Shown piece after piece: positions 1-9,510 of a DNA stretch of 64,000 nt (position 1 is its first letter; every line of letters begins with the position of its first letter). Position numbers and translations under genes: made by a program. The notes below the pieces were generated by a model. It worked only from the letters and a program-made list of their open reading frames with translations, was not told where the DNA came from and made no database searches. Source of the DNA: Bacillus sp. B15-48 (GTDB lineage Bacteria > Bacillota > Bacilli > Bacillales > Cytobacillaceae); NCBI RefSeq assembly GCF_016879755.1, contig NZ_WOFU01000002.1:186001-250000 (forward strand), in the 5' to 3' direction.

Positions 1-247
1 CGTGGGAACGGATTAGATTTTGTTGAAGCTCATTGACAGCTTGTTCAGGAATTACAACATCACTAAATTTACCGAATCCCGTATTAATCCCGTAAATTGT
101 TCGCTTTTCAGCAACAATTCTTTCGACAGCTTTTCTACTTTGCGCCACTTTCTGAAGACTTTTTGTAGAAAGGGTTATAGACTCTTTTTTAAAACAAATT
201 TGGCGAATTTGTTTTAAATTTAACGAATATCCAGTCAACTCCACCAT
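1..247 (-). CDS. hutH: Histidine ammonia-lyase, N-terminal part (cut by window edge)
   Basis: Catalyses the non-oxidative deamination of histidine to urocanate, the first step of histidine use. The reverse strand reads 82 codons from an ATG at 247 preceded by AGGAGGGT. The translation carries the family's N-terminal stretch, including ERTIYGINTGFGKFSDV-like text (here KRTIYGINTGFGKFSDVVI). The MIO-forming Ala-Ser-Gly lies beyond the window, so activity cannot be judged. No hut genes are visible upstream; the rest of the operon would lie to the left. Identification rests on the recognisable N-terminal motif. Confidence 0.88.
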   Translation of the reverse strand, partial: MVELTGYSLNLKQIRQICFKKESITLSTKSLQKVAQSRKAVERIVAEKRTIYGINTGFGKFSDVVIPEQAVNELQQNLIRSH

Positions 248-492
248 CGTAAACCCTCCTAGATGGGACAGGTAAAAAAAGACGACAATAATCTGTTCTG
301 TTCACACCATCATCGCCTTCATTAGCAATTAACATTTAAACTAATACTATAATATTTGTCATTATGTAAAAACATTATTAAAAACATAAAATTTATTTTT
401 TATATGCTTGTTAATAATGAAAAGCTTTTATAAGCCGAACCTCTTTTCGTAGCCCTCTTCTTCCACTTTAAGGGAAGGGAAGCGAAATTAAA

Positions 493-1098
493 CTATTCAG
501 CTTGGTCTGCCGTTTCTGCTAATTCAAATAAAAATTGATAGATTCCTTTAAATGCTTCCTCAATCGTCATTTCTTCCGAAAATCCCTCAAGATCATTTAG
601 GGAAAAATTAATATTCCAAATCCCTTCATTTCCATCAAATAATAACTCAAACTTTGCGTCTTCATGAATGAATTTGTTCTTAATAAAATACTTGATTTTT
701 TCCAAAAACTTTTTCTGCAGCTTTAATCCAAACATCACGTTATAAGTTCCAAAAGCATCATCAACCTCAAAGGAAACAGCATCAACTCCAACAAGTTCAA
801 ACCACTCCAACTCCATGTACATAAACTCATTTTTCTCTTTTTTAAAGTAAGCTATTGGTTTTTGAAGGAATTCTTTCGTTTCTTCCCCTAAAAACTCCTC
901 TGTCTCTTTATTCCCTCGTTCAATATAGGCATTAATAAAACGACTAGTATCCTCATTTTCAACAATCGTTATCCCCTCTTGTAAAAGCTGATACTTATCT
1001 ATGTATTCTTTTTCTTGCTGAAATACTTTTACGATTTTCTTCCCCTCAACATTCTCAATATGATTCTCAATAAATGTCTTCATCCTCGCTTTGAGCAT
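493..1098 (-). CDS. Conserved protein of unknown function (201 aa)
   Basis: I do not recognise a characterised family. The protein is acidic and charged, with no signal peptide or membrane segment. The middle carries an aromatic/acidic stretch (ELEWFELVGVDAVSFEVDD) and the C-terminus is rich in Glu and Phe. It starts 3 bases after the stop of the DEAD-box helicase gene, so the two are probably co-transcribed, helicase first. A cytosolic role linked to the helicase is possible only by position. Homologues in bacilli may carry misleading transaminase labels; nothing in the sequence supports an aminotransferase (no PLP-lysine motif, far too short). Confidence 0.75.
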   Translation of the reverse strand: MLKARMKTFIENHIENVEGKKIVKVFQQEKEYIDKYQLLQEGITIVENEDTSRFINAYIERGNKETEEFLGEETKEFLQKPIAYFKKEKNEFMYMELEWFELVGVDAVSFEVDDAFGTYNVMFGLKLQKKFLEKIKYFIKNKFIHEDAKFELLFDGNEGIWNINFSLNDLEGFSEEMTIEEAFKGIYQFLFELAETADQAE

Positions 1099-1101
1099 TT
1101 T

Positions 1102-2511
1102 CTACTTCCTTCCTCTCTGTTTTATTCGTACATTTCCTTGTTCCTGCTTGCTTGAGTTTCGTTTTGAAGTCACTTGTTTCCTATTTTTTTGATCTTGCCT
1201 CTGGTTCTTTTCCTTTTCAAATTTATCGAACTGCCCACTTTTCGATTTTCCATCACTCTTTTTATTCGATTCTTTATTGTTTCCTTGATTTTCTTTTAAC
1301 GTTTTTGACGTACTTTGTTTTCGATGCCTAAAGCTCTTATCGGTTGTTTTCTGCTTTGGTTTCTCTGAAATCTTCTCTGTTTTTTCATCTAGACGTCCAT
1401 TCCCAAGATTGGTTTTATCCAATTGAATATTTAATTCCGCTTCAATTTCATCAAGGGCAGAGCGGTCTTTGGGAGAATAGAGCGTTATGGCTAGGCCTTT
1501 CATACCTGCACGTCCTGTTCGGCCAATTCGATGTACATAGCTTTCAGAATCTAATGGGATGTCATAGTTAAAAACATGAGTTACCCCTTCTACATCTAAA
1601 CCTCGTGCAGCAACATCTGTCGCGATTAATAACTGAAATTCAGCATCACGGAACCGTTTCATTACTTGTTCTCTTTTTGCTTGAGAAAGATCGCCATGTA
1701 ATTCATCACAAGAAAAACCATTTGCCTTTAATGCAGTATAAAGCTTACTTACTCGGCGTTTTGTTCGGCAAAAAATAACTGCTAAAAATGGTCGGTGCAT
1801 GTTGATTAATTGAACCAATGTGTCTTGCTTTGCCCGATCGACAGTTTGAATAGCGATCTGGTTTACATTTTCTGCAGGACCATGTATTTTCTCGACTTGA
1901 ATATATTCAGGGTTACGCATATGTTTTCTTGCCAACATACTTATTTCTCGTGGCATTGTAGCGGAGAATAGCATCGTTTGCCGATGTACCGGAGTTTCAT
2001 GAATAATTCTTTCAACTTCATCTAAAAACCCTATGTGAAGCATTTGATCTGCTTCATCTAGGACGAGAAATGACAATCGAGACAATTGGAGTGTATTTCT
2101 TTCAATATGATCCAATAGTCGCCCTGGCGTTCCAACGACAATCTGGACATTCTGATTTAGCTTTTTTAACTGTTTTTCAACATCCTGTCCACCATACACG
2201 GCTAGAACGTCTATCCCCTCCTTATCATTAATCAACTTCTTAACTTCATTAGTTATTTGTAGCGCTAGCTCCCTTGTAGGTGTAATAATTAACGCCTGCA
2301 CGGAGGAAAGATTTTGTTCCATTTTCTCGAGAATCGGTAAGATAAACGCAAATGTCTTCCCTGTACCAGTTTGTGCTTGAGCAATGATGTCTTTCCCTTT
2401 CATTAATAGTGGTATCGCTTGTTCTTGTATTGGTGTTGGCTTTGCAATTCCAGTTTCTAATAATTTCTTTACAAAAAAATCCGAGATATTTAACCTTTTA
2501 AAATCAGTCAA
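1102..2511 (-). CDS. DEAD-box ATP-dependent RNA helicase (CshA/CshE-like)
   Basis: ATP-dependent RNA unwinding, probably in mRNA decay, ribosome assembly or cold adaptation. Motifs appear in order: Q-motif ([10 protein letters not shown]), Walker [30 protein letters not shown] (VLDEADQML), SAT (LFSATMP), and in domain 2 [15 protein letters not shown] and [10 protein letters not shown]. About 110 residues at the C-terminus form a Lys/Arg/Gln/Ser-rich low-complexity tail, typical of RNA-binding tails in this family. The start is TTG at 2511 with AGGGAAA about 7 bases upstream. Which paralogue it is (CshA, CshE or other) cannot be decided here, so no symbol is given. Confidence 0.93.
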   Translation of the reverse strand: MTDFKRLNISDFFVKKLLETGIAKPTPIQEQAIPLLMKGKDIIAQAQTGTGKTFAFILPILEKMEQNLSSVQALIITPTRELALQITNEVKKLINDKEGIDVLAVYGGQDVEKQLKKLNQNVQIVVGTPGRLLDHIERNTLQLSRLSFLVLDEADQMLHIGFLDEVERIIHETPVHRQTMLFSATMPREISMLARKHMRNPEYIQVEKIHGPAENVNQIAIQTVDRAKQDTLVQLINMHRPFLAVIFCRTKRRVSKLYTALKANGFSCDELHGDLSQAKREQVMKRFRDAEFQLLIATDVAARGLDVEGVTHVFNYDIPLDSESYVHRIGRTGRAGMKGLAITLYSPKDRSALDEIEAELNIQLDKTNLGNGRLDEKTEKISEKPKQKTTDKSFRHRKQSTSKTLKENQGNNKESNKKSDGKSKSGQFDKFEKEKNQRQDQKNRKQVTSKRNSSKQEQGNVRIKQRGRK

Positions 2512-2599
2512 TGTATTTCCCTACTTTCACTTGTAAACGTAATATTTTCCCGTCCTCATATATGAAGTGTTCATCAATAGATTTATAAATATTCTACGC

Positions 2600-2633
2600 A
2601 AAAAAACAACGTAATCTAAATCACGTTGTTTCA
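2600..2633 (-). terminator. Rho-independent terminator of the HesB-like gene
   Basis: On the minus strand AACAACGT pairs with ACGTTGTT around a short A/T loop and is followed by seven T residues. It lies directly downstream of the 2640-2942 gene and separates it from the helicase operon. Confidence 0.75.
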
Positions 2634-2639
2634 GTCGAT

Positions 2640-2942
2640 TTAATGATTATGCACATGTGGACTTTTTGTCGGATTCGTGATCACTAATTCTTCTTGTGGA
2701 ACATAAAAATATTGAATCCAAACACCATCAAGCCATTCTTCACGCTTATCTAAAAGAACCTCAATATCTTTATCCGTTTTAACGATTTCATCGTACTCTG
2801 TCGGGAGATCGATGACAAGTTTATAATGTGCATGATCGCCATGCATATAGTCGATGACAACACGAATCATCTTACCCTCTTCTGCATCAGCGAGCATTTC
2901 CTTAAGTACTTTAGCCGCATTACGATTGATTTTACATTTCAT
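2640..2942 (-). CDS. HesB/IscA-like iron-sulfur biosynthesis-family protein
   Basis: 100 aa, start ATG with GAGGGAAC upstream. The N-terminus (MKCKINRNAAKVLKEML) and the beta-rich pattern that follows resemble the HesB-like fold of A-type Fe-S carrier relatives such as B. subtilis YneR. The three cysteines that bind cluster in true IscA/SufA carriers are absent; the only Cys is residue 3 and the C-terminus instead has His residues (PHVHNH). It is therefore probably a HesB-fold paralogue and not a cluster carrier. It stands alone with its own terminator. Confidence 0.6.
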   Translation of the reverse strand: MKCKINRNAAKVLKEMLADAEEGKMIRVVIDYMHGDHAHYKLVIDLPTEYDEIVKTDKDIEVLLDKREEWLDGVWIQYFYVPQEELVITNPTKSPHVHNH

Positions 2943-3033
2943 TTTGTTCCCTCTTTTCGCTCATCCATCGTATTAACATTAGCATACTGAAATTCAATGT
3001 GCAAAAATCTGGGGGATGAAAAGAGATACAAGA

Positions 3034-3153
3034 TTAAGGTTTGATTCCCATCCGGCGTTTAATTTGTTTTTTGATGAGTGGGACACCTTTTTGCTTTAAA
3101 AACTTGATACCCTCACGTTTAATAAAATTCGTTACTAATCTCTTTACTAACAT
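3034..3153 (-). CDS. Tiny basic protein (39 aa), unknown
   Basis: The reverse strand has an ATG at 3153 preceded by AGGAAAGGTGAT at good distance, then 39 codons to TAA. The product is strongly basic (about 13 Lys/Arg) and amphipathic, with KRLVTNFIKREGIKFLKQ near the start and KKQIKRRMGIK at the end. It could bind nucleic acid or membranes. I know no family for it. The clean RBS and lone position between two genes support a real gene, but this is ab initio. Confidence 0.5.
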   Translation of the reverse strand: MLVKRLVTNFIKREGIKFLKQKGVPLIKKQIKRRMGIKP

Positions 3154-3267
3154 AATGTATCACCTTTCCTACCTAGTCATACCTCTATTTTAACAAAAAA
3201 TTTCGTTATAAAGGGGCTTCCTTATAACTGTTCATAAGATGTTAAAAATCTTTGTATGACAAATGGT

Positions 3268-4197
3268 TTAAAAGATACTTAGTTCATATCGTTCTGACAT
3301 CATTTCTAGCAATTTCATCCCGCCGATGCTATTGCCTTTTTCGTCGAGCGACGGTCCAAAAATACCGATTCCGAAGCGATGGCTGACAGAGCCCATAATC
3401 CCACCAGAAACTCCACTTTTGGCTGGAATCCCTACTCTAGCAGCGAACTCGCCAGATGCATTGTACATCCCACATGTGACCATGAAAGTTTTACACAGTC
3501 TCGCAACTTCTACTGGCATGAACCGCTTTTCTCTTACAGGATCGATTCCATCCATTGCAAATACAAGGCCAATACGTGACAAATCGAGACAATTCATTTC
3601 GATTGCACATTGCTTCGTATACAGGTCAAGAAGTTCTTCAACCTCTTCATTAATAATGCCGTCCTGTTTCATGAAATAACATAATGATCGATTTAAATAC
3701 GCTGTATTAAATTCTGATTTCGCTACTTCTTTTGAAAAGGTAATCTCATCATGACCAGCTAAATCTCTCGTAAACCCGATAATTCGGTCAAGCCTTTCCT
3801 CTACCGTTTCTCCCTTAATCAGATGAGTCACCGCTAACGCACCTGCATTAATCATCGGGTTTAACGGTTTTGCCGAATGACCCGTTTCTAGTTTAATAAT
3901 CGAGTTAAACGGGTCACCTGTAGGTTCATACCCGACCTTCGAAAACACTCTTTCCTCCCCACAATCCATCAATGCTAAGGCTAAAGTAATCACTTTCGAT
4001 ATACTTTGAAGCGTTATTTTTTGTTCAATATCGCCTGCTGAAATACATTGGCCATCTCGATAATAAATCGCTACTGATAGATCCTCGCGATTTGCTCTTT
4101 TTAAGGCCGGAATATAATCAGCCACTTTTCCATGCGTCGTTCGCTCTTTTGCTATTGTAACTAACCGAGCCAACTCTTCGTTTGATCGACAAGGCAA
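3268..4197 (-). CDS. glsA: Glutaminase
   Basis: Hydrolyses L-glutamine to glutamate and ammonia. 309 aa, the usual length for this beta-lactamase-fold family. The catalytic Ser-x-x-Lys is visible in LQSISKV, and other family stretches are GDPFNSIIKLE, NPMINAGALAV, MVTCGMY-like text (TFMVTCGMYNASGEFA) and GVSGGIMG near the C-terminus. The likely start is TTG at 4197 with GGTGAT about 5 bases upstream; an in-frame stop just before it excludes a longer form. It is monocistronic, with no glutamine transporter beside it, unlike B. subtilis glsA-glnT. Confidence 0.93.
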   Translation of the reverse strand: MPCRSNEELARLVTIAKERTTHGKVADYIPALKRANREDLSVAIYYRDGQCISAGDIEQKITLQSISKVITLALALMDCGEERVFSKVGYEPTGDPFNSIIKLETGHSAKPLNPMINAGALAVTHLIKGETVEERLDRIIGFTRDLAGHDEITFSKEVAKSEFNTAYLNRSLCYFMKQDGIINEEVEELLDLYTKQCAIEMNCLDLSRIGLVFAMDGIDPVREKRFMPVEVARLCKTFMVTCGMYNASGEFAARVGIPAKSGVSGGIMGSVSHRFGIGIFGPSLDEKGNSIGGMKLLEMMSERYELSIF

Positions 4198-4406
4198 AGG
4201 GCATCACCAATCCTTCTTCATTTCATGAATCTAAACTTTAAAAAAATAGGCATGTTTACTTACTGTTTATCATCTCAATGTTCGTGCTTAAAAATGCAAA
4301 AAACAGGATACAAAACATCCTTTGTCAGGAATATTTTCCCTATAGCCGCTAACATCAGCGAGGGCACTTAAAAAGTCCTGAAATTATGCTCGGGGTTAAA
4401 ACTTAG

Positions 4407-4543
4407 CTGTTGATTTCCGTTCCAGGCGGCTTCGCTTTCCGCGGGCAGTCCGGGAGCCTCCTCAGCGCTATTCGCGCCTGCGGGGTCTCCCTTGGCCTTG
4501 CACTCCCGCAGGAGTCTTCGCCACCTTCCACTCCAATCAACAG
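4407..4543. repeat. GC-rich intergenic repeat with inverted ends (137 bp)
   Basis: The stretch is far more GC-rich than its surroundings. It begins CTGTTGATTTCCGTTCC and ends with the inverse of CTGTTGATTGGAGTGG, so its ends are imperfect inverted repeats. Inside are GCGGGCAGTCCGGGAGCC, GCGCCTGCGGGGTCTCCC and CCCGCAGGAGTC. Similar GC-rich palindromic repeats are common between genes in many Bacillaceae genomes. It is probably a non-autonomous, MITE-like or structural repeat. Only one copy lies in this window. Confidence 0.65.
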
Positions 4544-4726
4544 AGTTCTTTAACTTAGGTTATATTTAAGATAAAAGCTAAAAATAGCGAATTAAAACAC
4601 AGGCACGGGTACGAAATTGCAGAACCCTCGGGTTAGTTGGCATGGAATTACAAAGTGCCATGACTATGTTTACAGTCAATCTCAAAAGAATTGTAAAACT
4701 AAGGATTGTGAGTCCTTAATTCACAT

Positions 4727-4774
4727 AAAAAAACGACTCTAACATTCAAAATATGAATTTAGAGTCGTTTTTTT
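4727..4774. terminator. Bidirectional terminator after ppdK
   Basis: AAAAAACGACTCTAA and TTAGAGTCGTTTTTTT form a long stem around a 14-base loop, with A and T tracts on either side so it can act in both directions. Confidence 0.85.
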
Positions 4775-4858
4775 AAGTTTTCAAATTACATTTTTTCAAA
4801 TAACCAATGCATTTTCAGTAGCCTCACATCGGCAAGCGGCTTTTCGTCTTCTTTTATT

Positions 4859-7525
4859 TTATTGTATTTGCAATTGTTTTGATTTCCTTTCGCCACGAAT
4901 CGCTGCTTGAGCTGCTGCTAATCGAGCAATCGGCACCCGGTATGGGGAACAACTGACATAGTCTAAACCTGCCTTATAGAAAAAGTCGATTGAACTCTTC
5001 TCGCCACCATGTTCCCCACAAATTCCGGTCTTCAATTCAGGCTTTGTTTGCCTTCCAAGCTTAACTCCTGTCTCAACGAGTTTTCCAACTCCTTCTTGAT
5101 CGAGTACAGCGAACGGATTCTCTGGAAGCACTTTATTTTCTATATACGCCTGTAGAAATTTCCCTTCAGCATCATCTCGACTATAGCCGAATGTAGTTTG
5201 AGTTAAGTCATTCGTCCCAAATGAGAAGAAATCCGCCTCCTCAGCAATTTCATCTGCCGTAAGTGTCGCGCGTGGAACTTCAATCATCGTTCCCACTGTA
5301 TAATTAAAGTCTTTTCCAGTTTCCTCTTTAATAAGATTCGCACAATCAGTCACTAGTTTTCTCATTTGTCTTAACTCATTTACATGACCGACAAGAGGAA
5401 TCATAATTTCTGGTTTCGTTTCAATTCCTTTATCAGCTAAATTGGCAACCGCATAAAAAATTGCTTTTACTTGCATTTCATATATTTCCGGATAAATCAT
5501 GCCAAGGCGACAACCACGGTGGCCAAGCATTGGATTAAACTCGTCAAGCTGGCGAACTTTCTTAAGGAGTTGTTCTTTTGCTTTTAGCTCTTCTGAATCT
5601 GGATTTGTTATTTTTAATTTCGTTGTCTGGATGATTAATTCTTCTTTATCTGGCAAAAACTCATGCAATGGAGGATCTAATAAGCGAATGGTTACAGGAA
5701 AACCTTGCATGGCTTCAAGAATTCCTTCAAAATCCCCCTGTTGCACTGGAAGTAATTTAGTTAAAGCTGTCTGCCGCTCATCAAACGTTTCCGCTAATAT
5801 CATTTCCTGCACAACTGGAACTCTACTCGCATCCATAAACATATGTTCCGTACGGCATAAACCGATACCTTCGGCCCCGAACTCACGCGCCTTTTTAGAA
5901 TCTTCTGGATTATCTGCATTTGTACGAATTCCAAGTGTACGTACTTCGTCAGCCCATTTTAATAATTGTTGAAATTCTTCCGATAAATCCGGATCAATCA
6001 TCGGAATTTCGCCAAGCATCACTTCCCCTGTTGCCCCATCGATCGTAATGATGTCTCCTTCTTTCACCGTTGTTTCTCCTACATGAAATTCCTTAGCATG
6101 TAAATCGATCTTCAAAGACTCACACCCACAAATACAAGCTTTCCCCATTCCTCTAGCAACTACAGCCGCATGGCTTGTCATTCCCCCTCGAGTTGTAACG
6201 ACCGCTTGAGCGGCAACGATCCCGTGAATATCATCTGGAGTTGTCTCAGGGCGAACCAAAATCACTTGCTTTCCTTCTTTTGCTAAAAGTTCCGCTTCAT
6301 CCGCATCGAAAATGACACTCCCTGTAGCTGCACCAGGGGAAGCAGGGAGTCCCTTTGCTAGCTGAGTCCGTTGATAATTTTCATCTATTCGGCGATGAAG
6401 CAATTGGTTTAGTTGATCAGGGTCGACGCGAAGGAGGGCTTCAGACTTACTAATGATTCCTTCTCCAACCATTTCAACAGCAATTCGAATGGCAGCCTGT
6501 GCTGTCCGCTTGCCATTGCGTGTTTGTAAAATAAAAAGTTTCCCACGTTCAACCGTAAATTCAATATCTTGCAAATCTTTATAATGTTGTTCAAGTACAT
6601 TACACGTTTCGGCAAATTGCTCAAAAACTTCAGGCATTTCAACTTTCAGCGTCTCGATTGGTTGTGGAGTTCGAATCCCCGCAACAACATCTTCACCTTG
6701 TGCATTTATTAAATACTCTCCATATAATAGGTTTTCGCCAGTAGATGGATTTCGTGTAAAGGCGACTCCCGTACCCGAATCATTGCCCATATTTCCGAAC
6801 ACCATGCTTTGAATATTAACAGCTGTACCTAGATTGCTAGGGATTTTATTTAACCGTCTGTAAACAATTGCCCTTTGATTATTCCAAGAATCAAAAACAG
6901 CTTGAATAGAAAGATATAGCTGTTCCTTTGGGTCTTGTGGAAATGCTTTTCGTGTATGCTTTTTAACGATTTGTTTATAACCAGCAATAACTTCCTTCCA
7001 ATCGTCTGCACTCAATTCAGGGTCTGAATGATAACCTTTTTCCTCACGTGTTTCTTCAAGCAACTGCTCAAAAAAGAATGTATCTACATCTAAAACCACA
7101 TTCGAGAACATTTGAATAAATCTTCGATAGGAATCATAAGCAAATCGAGGGTTGTTTGTTAACTTGGCCATTCCTTCAACCGTCTCATCATTCATCCCTA
7201 AATTTAAGATCGTATCCATCATACCTGGCATCGAAAAAACAGATCCAGAACGGACAGAAACTAATAGCGGGTTTTCAGGATCGCCTAGCCTTTTCCCGGT
7301 TCTTTCTTCAAGAAGACTTAATGATTCAAGCACCTGATTCTGTACTTCGGCAGGAATGTTCCTATCTGCATCGTAATAAGCATTACAGGCATGTGTTGAA
7401 ATAGTAAACCCAAATGGGACTTGAAGCCCAATCTTTGTCATTTCTGCAAGATTTGCTCCCTTTCCTCCAAGAAGATCTCTCATTTCACTATTTCCCTCAT
7501 TAAACATATACACAAATTTTGTCAT
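4859..7525 (-). CDS. ppdK: Pyruvate, phosphate dikinase
   Basis: Interconverts pyruvate, ATP and phosphate with PEP, AMP and diphosphate, giving a gluconeogenic route from pyruvate. 888 aa, close to the usual ~875. N-terminal nucleotide-binding part: GGKGANLAEM (about residue 21) and SVRSGSVFSMPGMMDT. Phosphohistidine domain: GGMTSHAAVVARG, with catalytic His near 452 and the regulatory Thr near 450. C-terminal PEP-binding barrel: GTNDLTQTTFGYSRDD and the catalytic Cys in TGICGEHGG. The ATG overlaps the stop of the upstream regulatory gene by one base (TAATG), so translation is coupled. The Thr-Ser-His motif is the known target of the protein encoded just upstream. Confidence 0.97.
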   Translation of the reverse strand: MTKFVYMFNEGNSEMRDLLGGKGANLAEMTKIGLQVPFGFTISTHACNAYYDADRNIPAEVQNQVLESLSLLEERTGKRLGDPENPLLVSVRSGSVFSMPGMMDTILNLGMNDETVEGMAKLTNNPRFAYDSYRRFIQMFSNVVLDVDTFFFEQLLEETREEKGYHSDPELSADDWKEVIAGYKQIVKKHTRKAFPQDPKEQLYLSIQAVFDSWNNQRAIVYRRLNKIPSNLGTAVNIQSMVFGNMGNDSGTGVAFTRNPSTGENLLYGEYLINAQGEDVVAGIRTPQPIETLKVEMPEVFEQFAETCNVLEQHYKDLQDIEFTVERGKLFILQTRNGKRTAQAAIRIAVEMVGEGIISKSEALLRVDPDQLNQLLHRRIDENYQRTQLAKGLPASPGAATGSVIFDADEAELLAKEGKQVILVRPETTPDDIHGIVAAQAVVTTRGGMTSHAAVVARGMGKACICGCESLKIDLHAKEFHVGETTVKEGDIITIDGATGEVMLGEIPMIDPDLSEEFQQLLKWADEVRTLGIRTNADNPEDSKKAREFGAEGIGLCRTEHMFMDASRVPVVQEMILAETFDERQTALTKLLPVQQGDFEGILEAMQGFPVTIRLLDPPLHEFLPDKEELIIQTTKLKITNPDSEELKAKEQLLKKVRQLDEFNPMLGHRGCRLGMIYPEIYEMQVKAIFYAVANLADKGIETKPEIMIPLVGHVNELRQMRKLVTDCANLIKEETGKDFNYTVGTMIEVPRATLTADEIAEEADFFSFGTNDLTQTTFGYSRDDAEGKFLQAYIENKVLPENPFAVLDQEGVGKLVETGVKLGRQTKPELKTGICGEHGGEKSSIDFFYKAGLDYVSCSPYRVPIARLAAAQAAIRGERKSKQLQIQ

Positions 7526-8349
7526 TATGTAGATCTCCTCTCACTTTTTAAAATATCTAAAATTAAGTTCGCCGTCTCTTCGATTGCTTTATTGGAAACA
7601 TTAATTATTGGACAACCTACTCTTTTCATAATTTTCTCCGCATAGTCAAGCTCTTCTAAAATGCGCTCAAAACTTGCATAATTAGCCTGTGAAGTAAGTC
7701 CAAGTGCTTTTAAACGCTCTTTGCGGATTTCATTTAGCTTATCAGGTGAAATAATTAACCCGACACATTTATTTCTTGGGACTTGAAAAAGTTCATCAGG
7801 TGGTTTTACTTCTGGTACAAGCGGTACGTTGGCGACTTTATACCTTTTATGAGCTAAATACATTGAAAGTGGTGTTTTTGACGTCCGGGAAACACCAATT
7901 AAAACAATATCTGATCGAATAATCCCCCGCGTGTCACGGCCATCATCATATTTCACTGCAAACTCAATCGCTTCAATTTTCCTGAAATATTCATCATCTA
8001 GCTTTCTAACTAATCCAGGCTGATAGTTCGGCTCTTTTTCAAATTTTTGTTCAAAAGCATTCATTAACGGGTTTAACAGATCAACAGCAAGCATTCCTTC
8101 TTCTTTTGCTCGCCGATCCAAATATTCTTTTAATTGAGGAACAACAATTGTATAAGCAATAATTGAACGTTCACTTTTGCTAGCTAAAAGCAGAACATCT
8201 TCAATATCCTCGGAGTCTTCCACATACGAACTTCTTTGGATATCGATGCTACCTCCATTAAACTGACTTGCCACAGCTTTTACGACAAACTCTGCTGTCT
8301 CTCCGACCGAGTCAGAAACGATATAAACAACTTCTTTACCCTTCAACAA
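7525..8349 (-). CDS. PPDK regulatory protein (bifunctional kinase/pyrophosphorylase, YqfL family)
   Basis: Proteins of this DUF299 family switch PPDK off by ADP-dependent phosphorylation of the Thr two residues before its catalytic His and switch it on by phosphorolysis. 274 aa. The N-terminus has YIVSDSVGETAEFVVKA and the middle the family P-loop GVSRTSKTPLSMYLA (about residue 152). The start is TTG at 8349 with GGAAGTG upstream. It sits between ccpN and ppdK, overlapping ppdK by one base. In B. subtilis YqfL is instead reported to modulate CcpN; here the target enzyme is encoded next door, so the dikinase role is the simpler reading. Confidence 0.93.
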   Translation of the reverse strand: MLKGKEVVYIVSDSVGETAEFVVKAVASQFNGGSIDIQRSSYVEDSEDIEDVLLLASKSERSIIAYTIVVPQLKEYLDRRAKEEGMLAVDLLNPLMNAFEQKFEKEPNYQPGLVRKLDDEYFRKIEAIEFAVKYDDGRDTRGIIRSDIVLIGVSRTSKTPLSMYLAHKRYKVANVPLVPEVKPPDELFQVPRNKCVGLIISPDKLNEIRKERLKALGLTSQANYASFERILEELDYAEKIMKRVGCPIINVSNKAIEETANLILDILKSERRST

Positions 8350-8368
8350 TCATTCACTTCCAATCAAA

Positions 8369-9007
8369 TTAAATTTCGAGCAGTTCAACATAAGCTCTAG
8401 TAATCGTCGTCTTTGTAATCCGTCCAACGACTTCGTAGAGATGCTCTTCTTTATTCACTACTTTTACAACCGGCATCGAATCAATATGATTATGTATTAG
8501 TTTTTTTGCTGCTTCGAGAAGGCTTTCATCTTGATTAATCATCACGATATTAGGCATTCGTGTCATAATCACACTCACAGGTAATTCTTCAAGATTGTTA
8601 TTGCCAATCGCAGCTCTCAAGAGATCTTTTCGGGAAATAACACCCGCAAGTAGTCCTTGTTTATCTACTGCATAAAGCGTCCCAACATCCTCTAGAAATA
8701 TTTGCACAATCGCGTCATACACTGAGGCTGATCTTTGAACAACGATGGGGTGAGCTTTATAATTATTCACTAACTGCTTTGCCAGTTTTGATACTTCAGT
8801 GCTTTTTTCACTTTGAGGATTGAAAAAATAACCGACACGGGGTTTCGCATCCAAACTTCCAGCCATGGTCAGAATCGCTAAATCAGGTCTCAGTGTTGCC
8901 CTAGTCAACGAGAGCTTTTCAGCAATTTCCTTACCAGTTATCGGTCCATCTTTTTTAACGATTTCAAGAATTTCTTGTTGACGCTTTGATAGTTTAATAG
9001 AAATCAC
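8369..9007 (-). CDS. ccpN: CcpN-type transcriptional repressor (HTH plus two CBS domains)
   Basis: CcpN represses gluconeogenic genes (gapB, pckA in B. subtilis) when glycolytic carbon is present. 212 aa. An N-terminal winged-helix DNA-binding region (KRQQEILEIVKKDGPITGKE, then LTRATLRPDLAIL) is followed by a tandem CBS pair (about residues 75-135 and 145-205) with VYDAIVQIFLEDVGTLYAVD, RKDLLRAAIG and VIMTRMPNI, all close to B. subtilis CcpN. The start is probably GTG at 9007; its GG-rich RBS is very close, so the exact start is uncertain. First gene of the operon, so it may control ppdK directly. Confidence 0.93.
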   Translation of the reverse strand: MISIKLSKRQQEILEIVKKDGPITGKEIAEKLSLTRATLRPDLAILTMAGSLDAKPRVGYFFNPQSEKSTEVSKLAKQLVNNYKAHPIVVQRSASVYDAIVQIFLEDVGTLYAVDKQGLLAGVISRKDLLRAAIGNNNLEELPVSVIMTRMPNIVMINQDESLLEAAKKLIHNHIDSMPVVKVVNKEEHLYEVVGRITKTTITRAYVELLEI

Positions 9008-9510
9008 CGCCCCACTTAAAAAACAATTAATATGTTATATTTTCGTTAAATGTGTTATGCTTATTTATATATAGTATATTACATTTAAACAAATCTTGAT
9101 ACAAGATATTTTTGCGATTTTTGGCAAATTTCCAAAAATTTATTCACTAAATCTCCAAAAAAAGCGCCTTCCATTAAACAACGGGTTCGGTTTTGAAGTA
9201 CAACATACAAATGAACATTGCTTTTAGTATAGTAATTCGCACTAGAATTTAAAAGCAATTTGGCAAGTAAATCGGCAAAGAAAGATGCTTGGAGACAGAC
9301 ATATGCTCCAAGCGTTTTTTATACCAAGATAAGCACCGCAGTTAAGCGATTTCTAAATCTCCAAGAATCACCAGGAAATAAGCTACTAATTTATCCATCT
9401 ACAAGACAAACTAAGATTTTGATAGCGATGCATCCCCTTCCTCTGCTCCATCCCAACCATTAAAGAGCGAATCCTCACGAACTTAGAAGAGGGATACAGC
9501 ATGGTTTGGT

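Larger units (their letters stand above)
4198..4858. other. Gene-free interval with a GC-rich repeat and a terminator
   Basis: No plausible gene on either strand. It holds the glsA upstream region (4198-4330), a GC-rich inverted-ended repeat (4407-4543), an A/T-rich stretch with a small hairpin near 4704-4720 (AAGGATTGTGAGTCCTT) and the ppdK terminator. Confidence 0.7.

Noticed and set aside
20-217. Plus-strand open frame at the left edge
   Set aside because: It is the shadow of hutH, which is recognisable on the minus strand in the same bases.
2640-2942. Functional IscA/SufA-type Fe-S carrier
   Set aside because: The HesB-like fold pattern is present, but the three cluster-binding cysteines are missing.
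9260-9463. 67-codon plus-strand frame in the gene-free interval
   Set aside because: No RBS, odd composition (Pro/His/Leu-rich end) and no family pattern.
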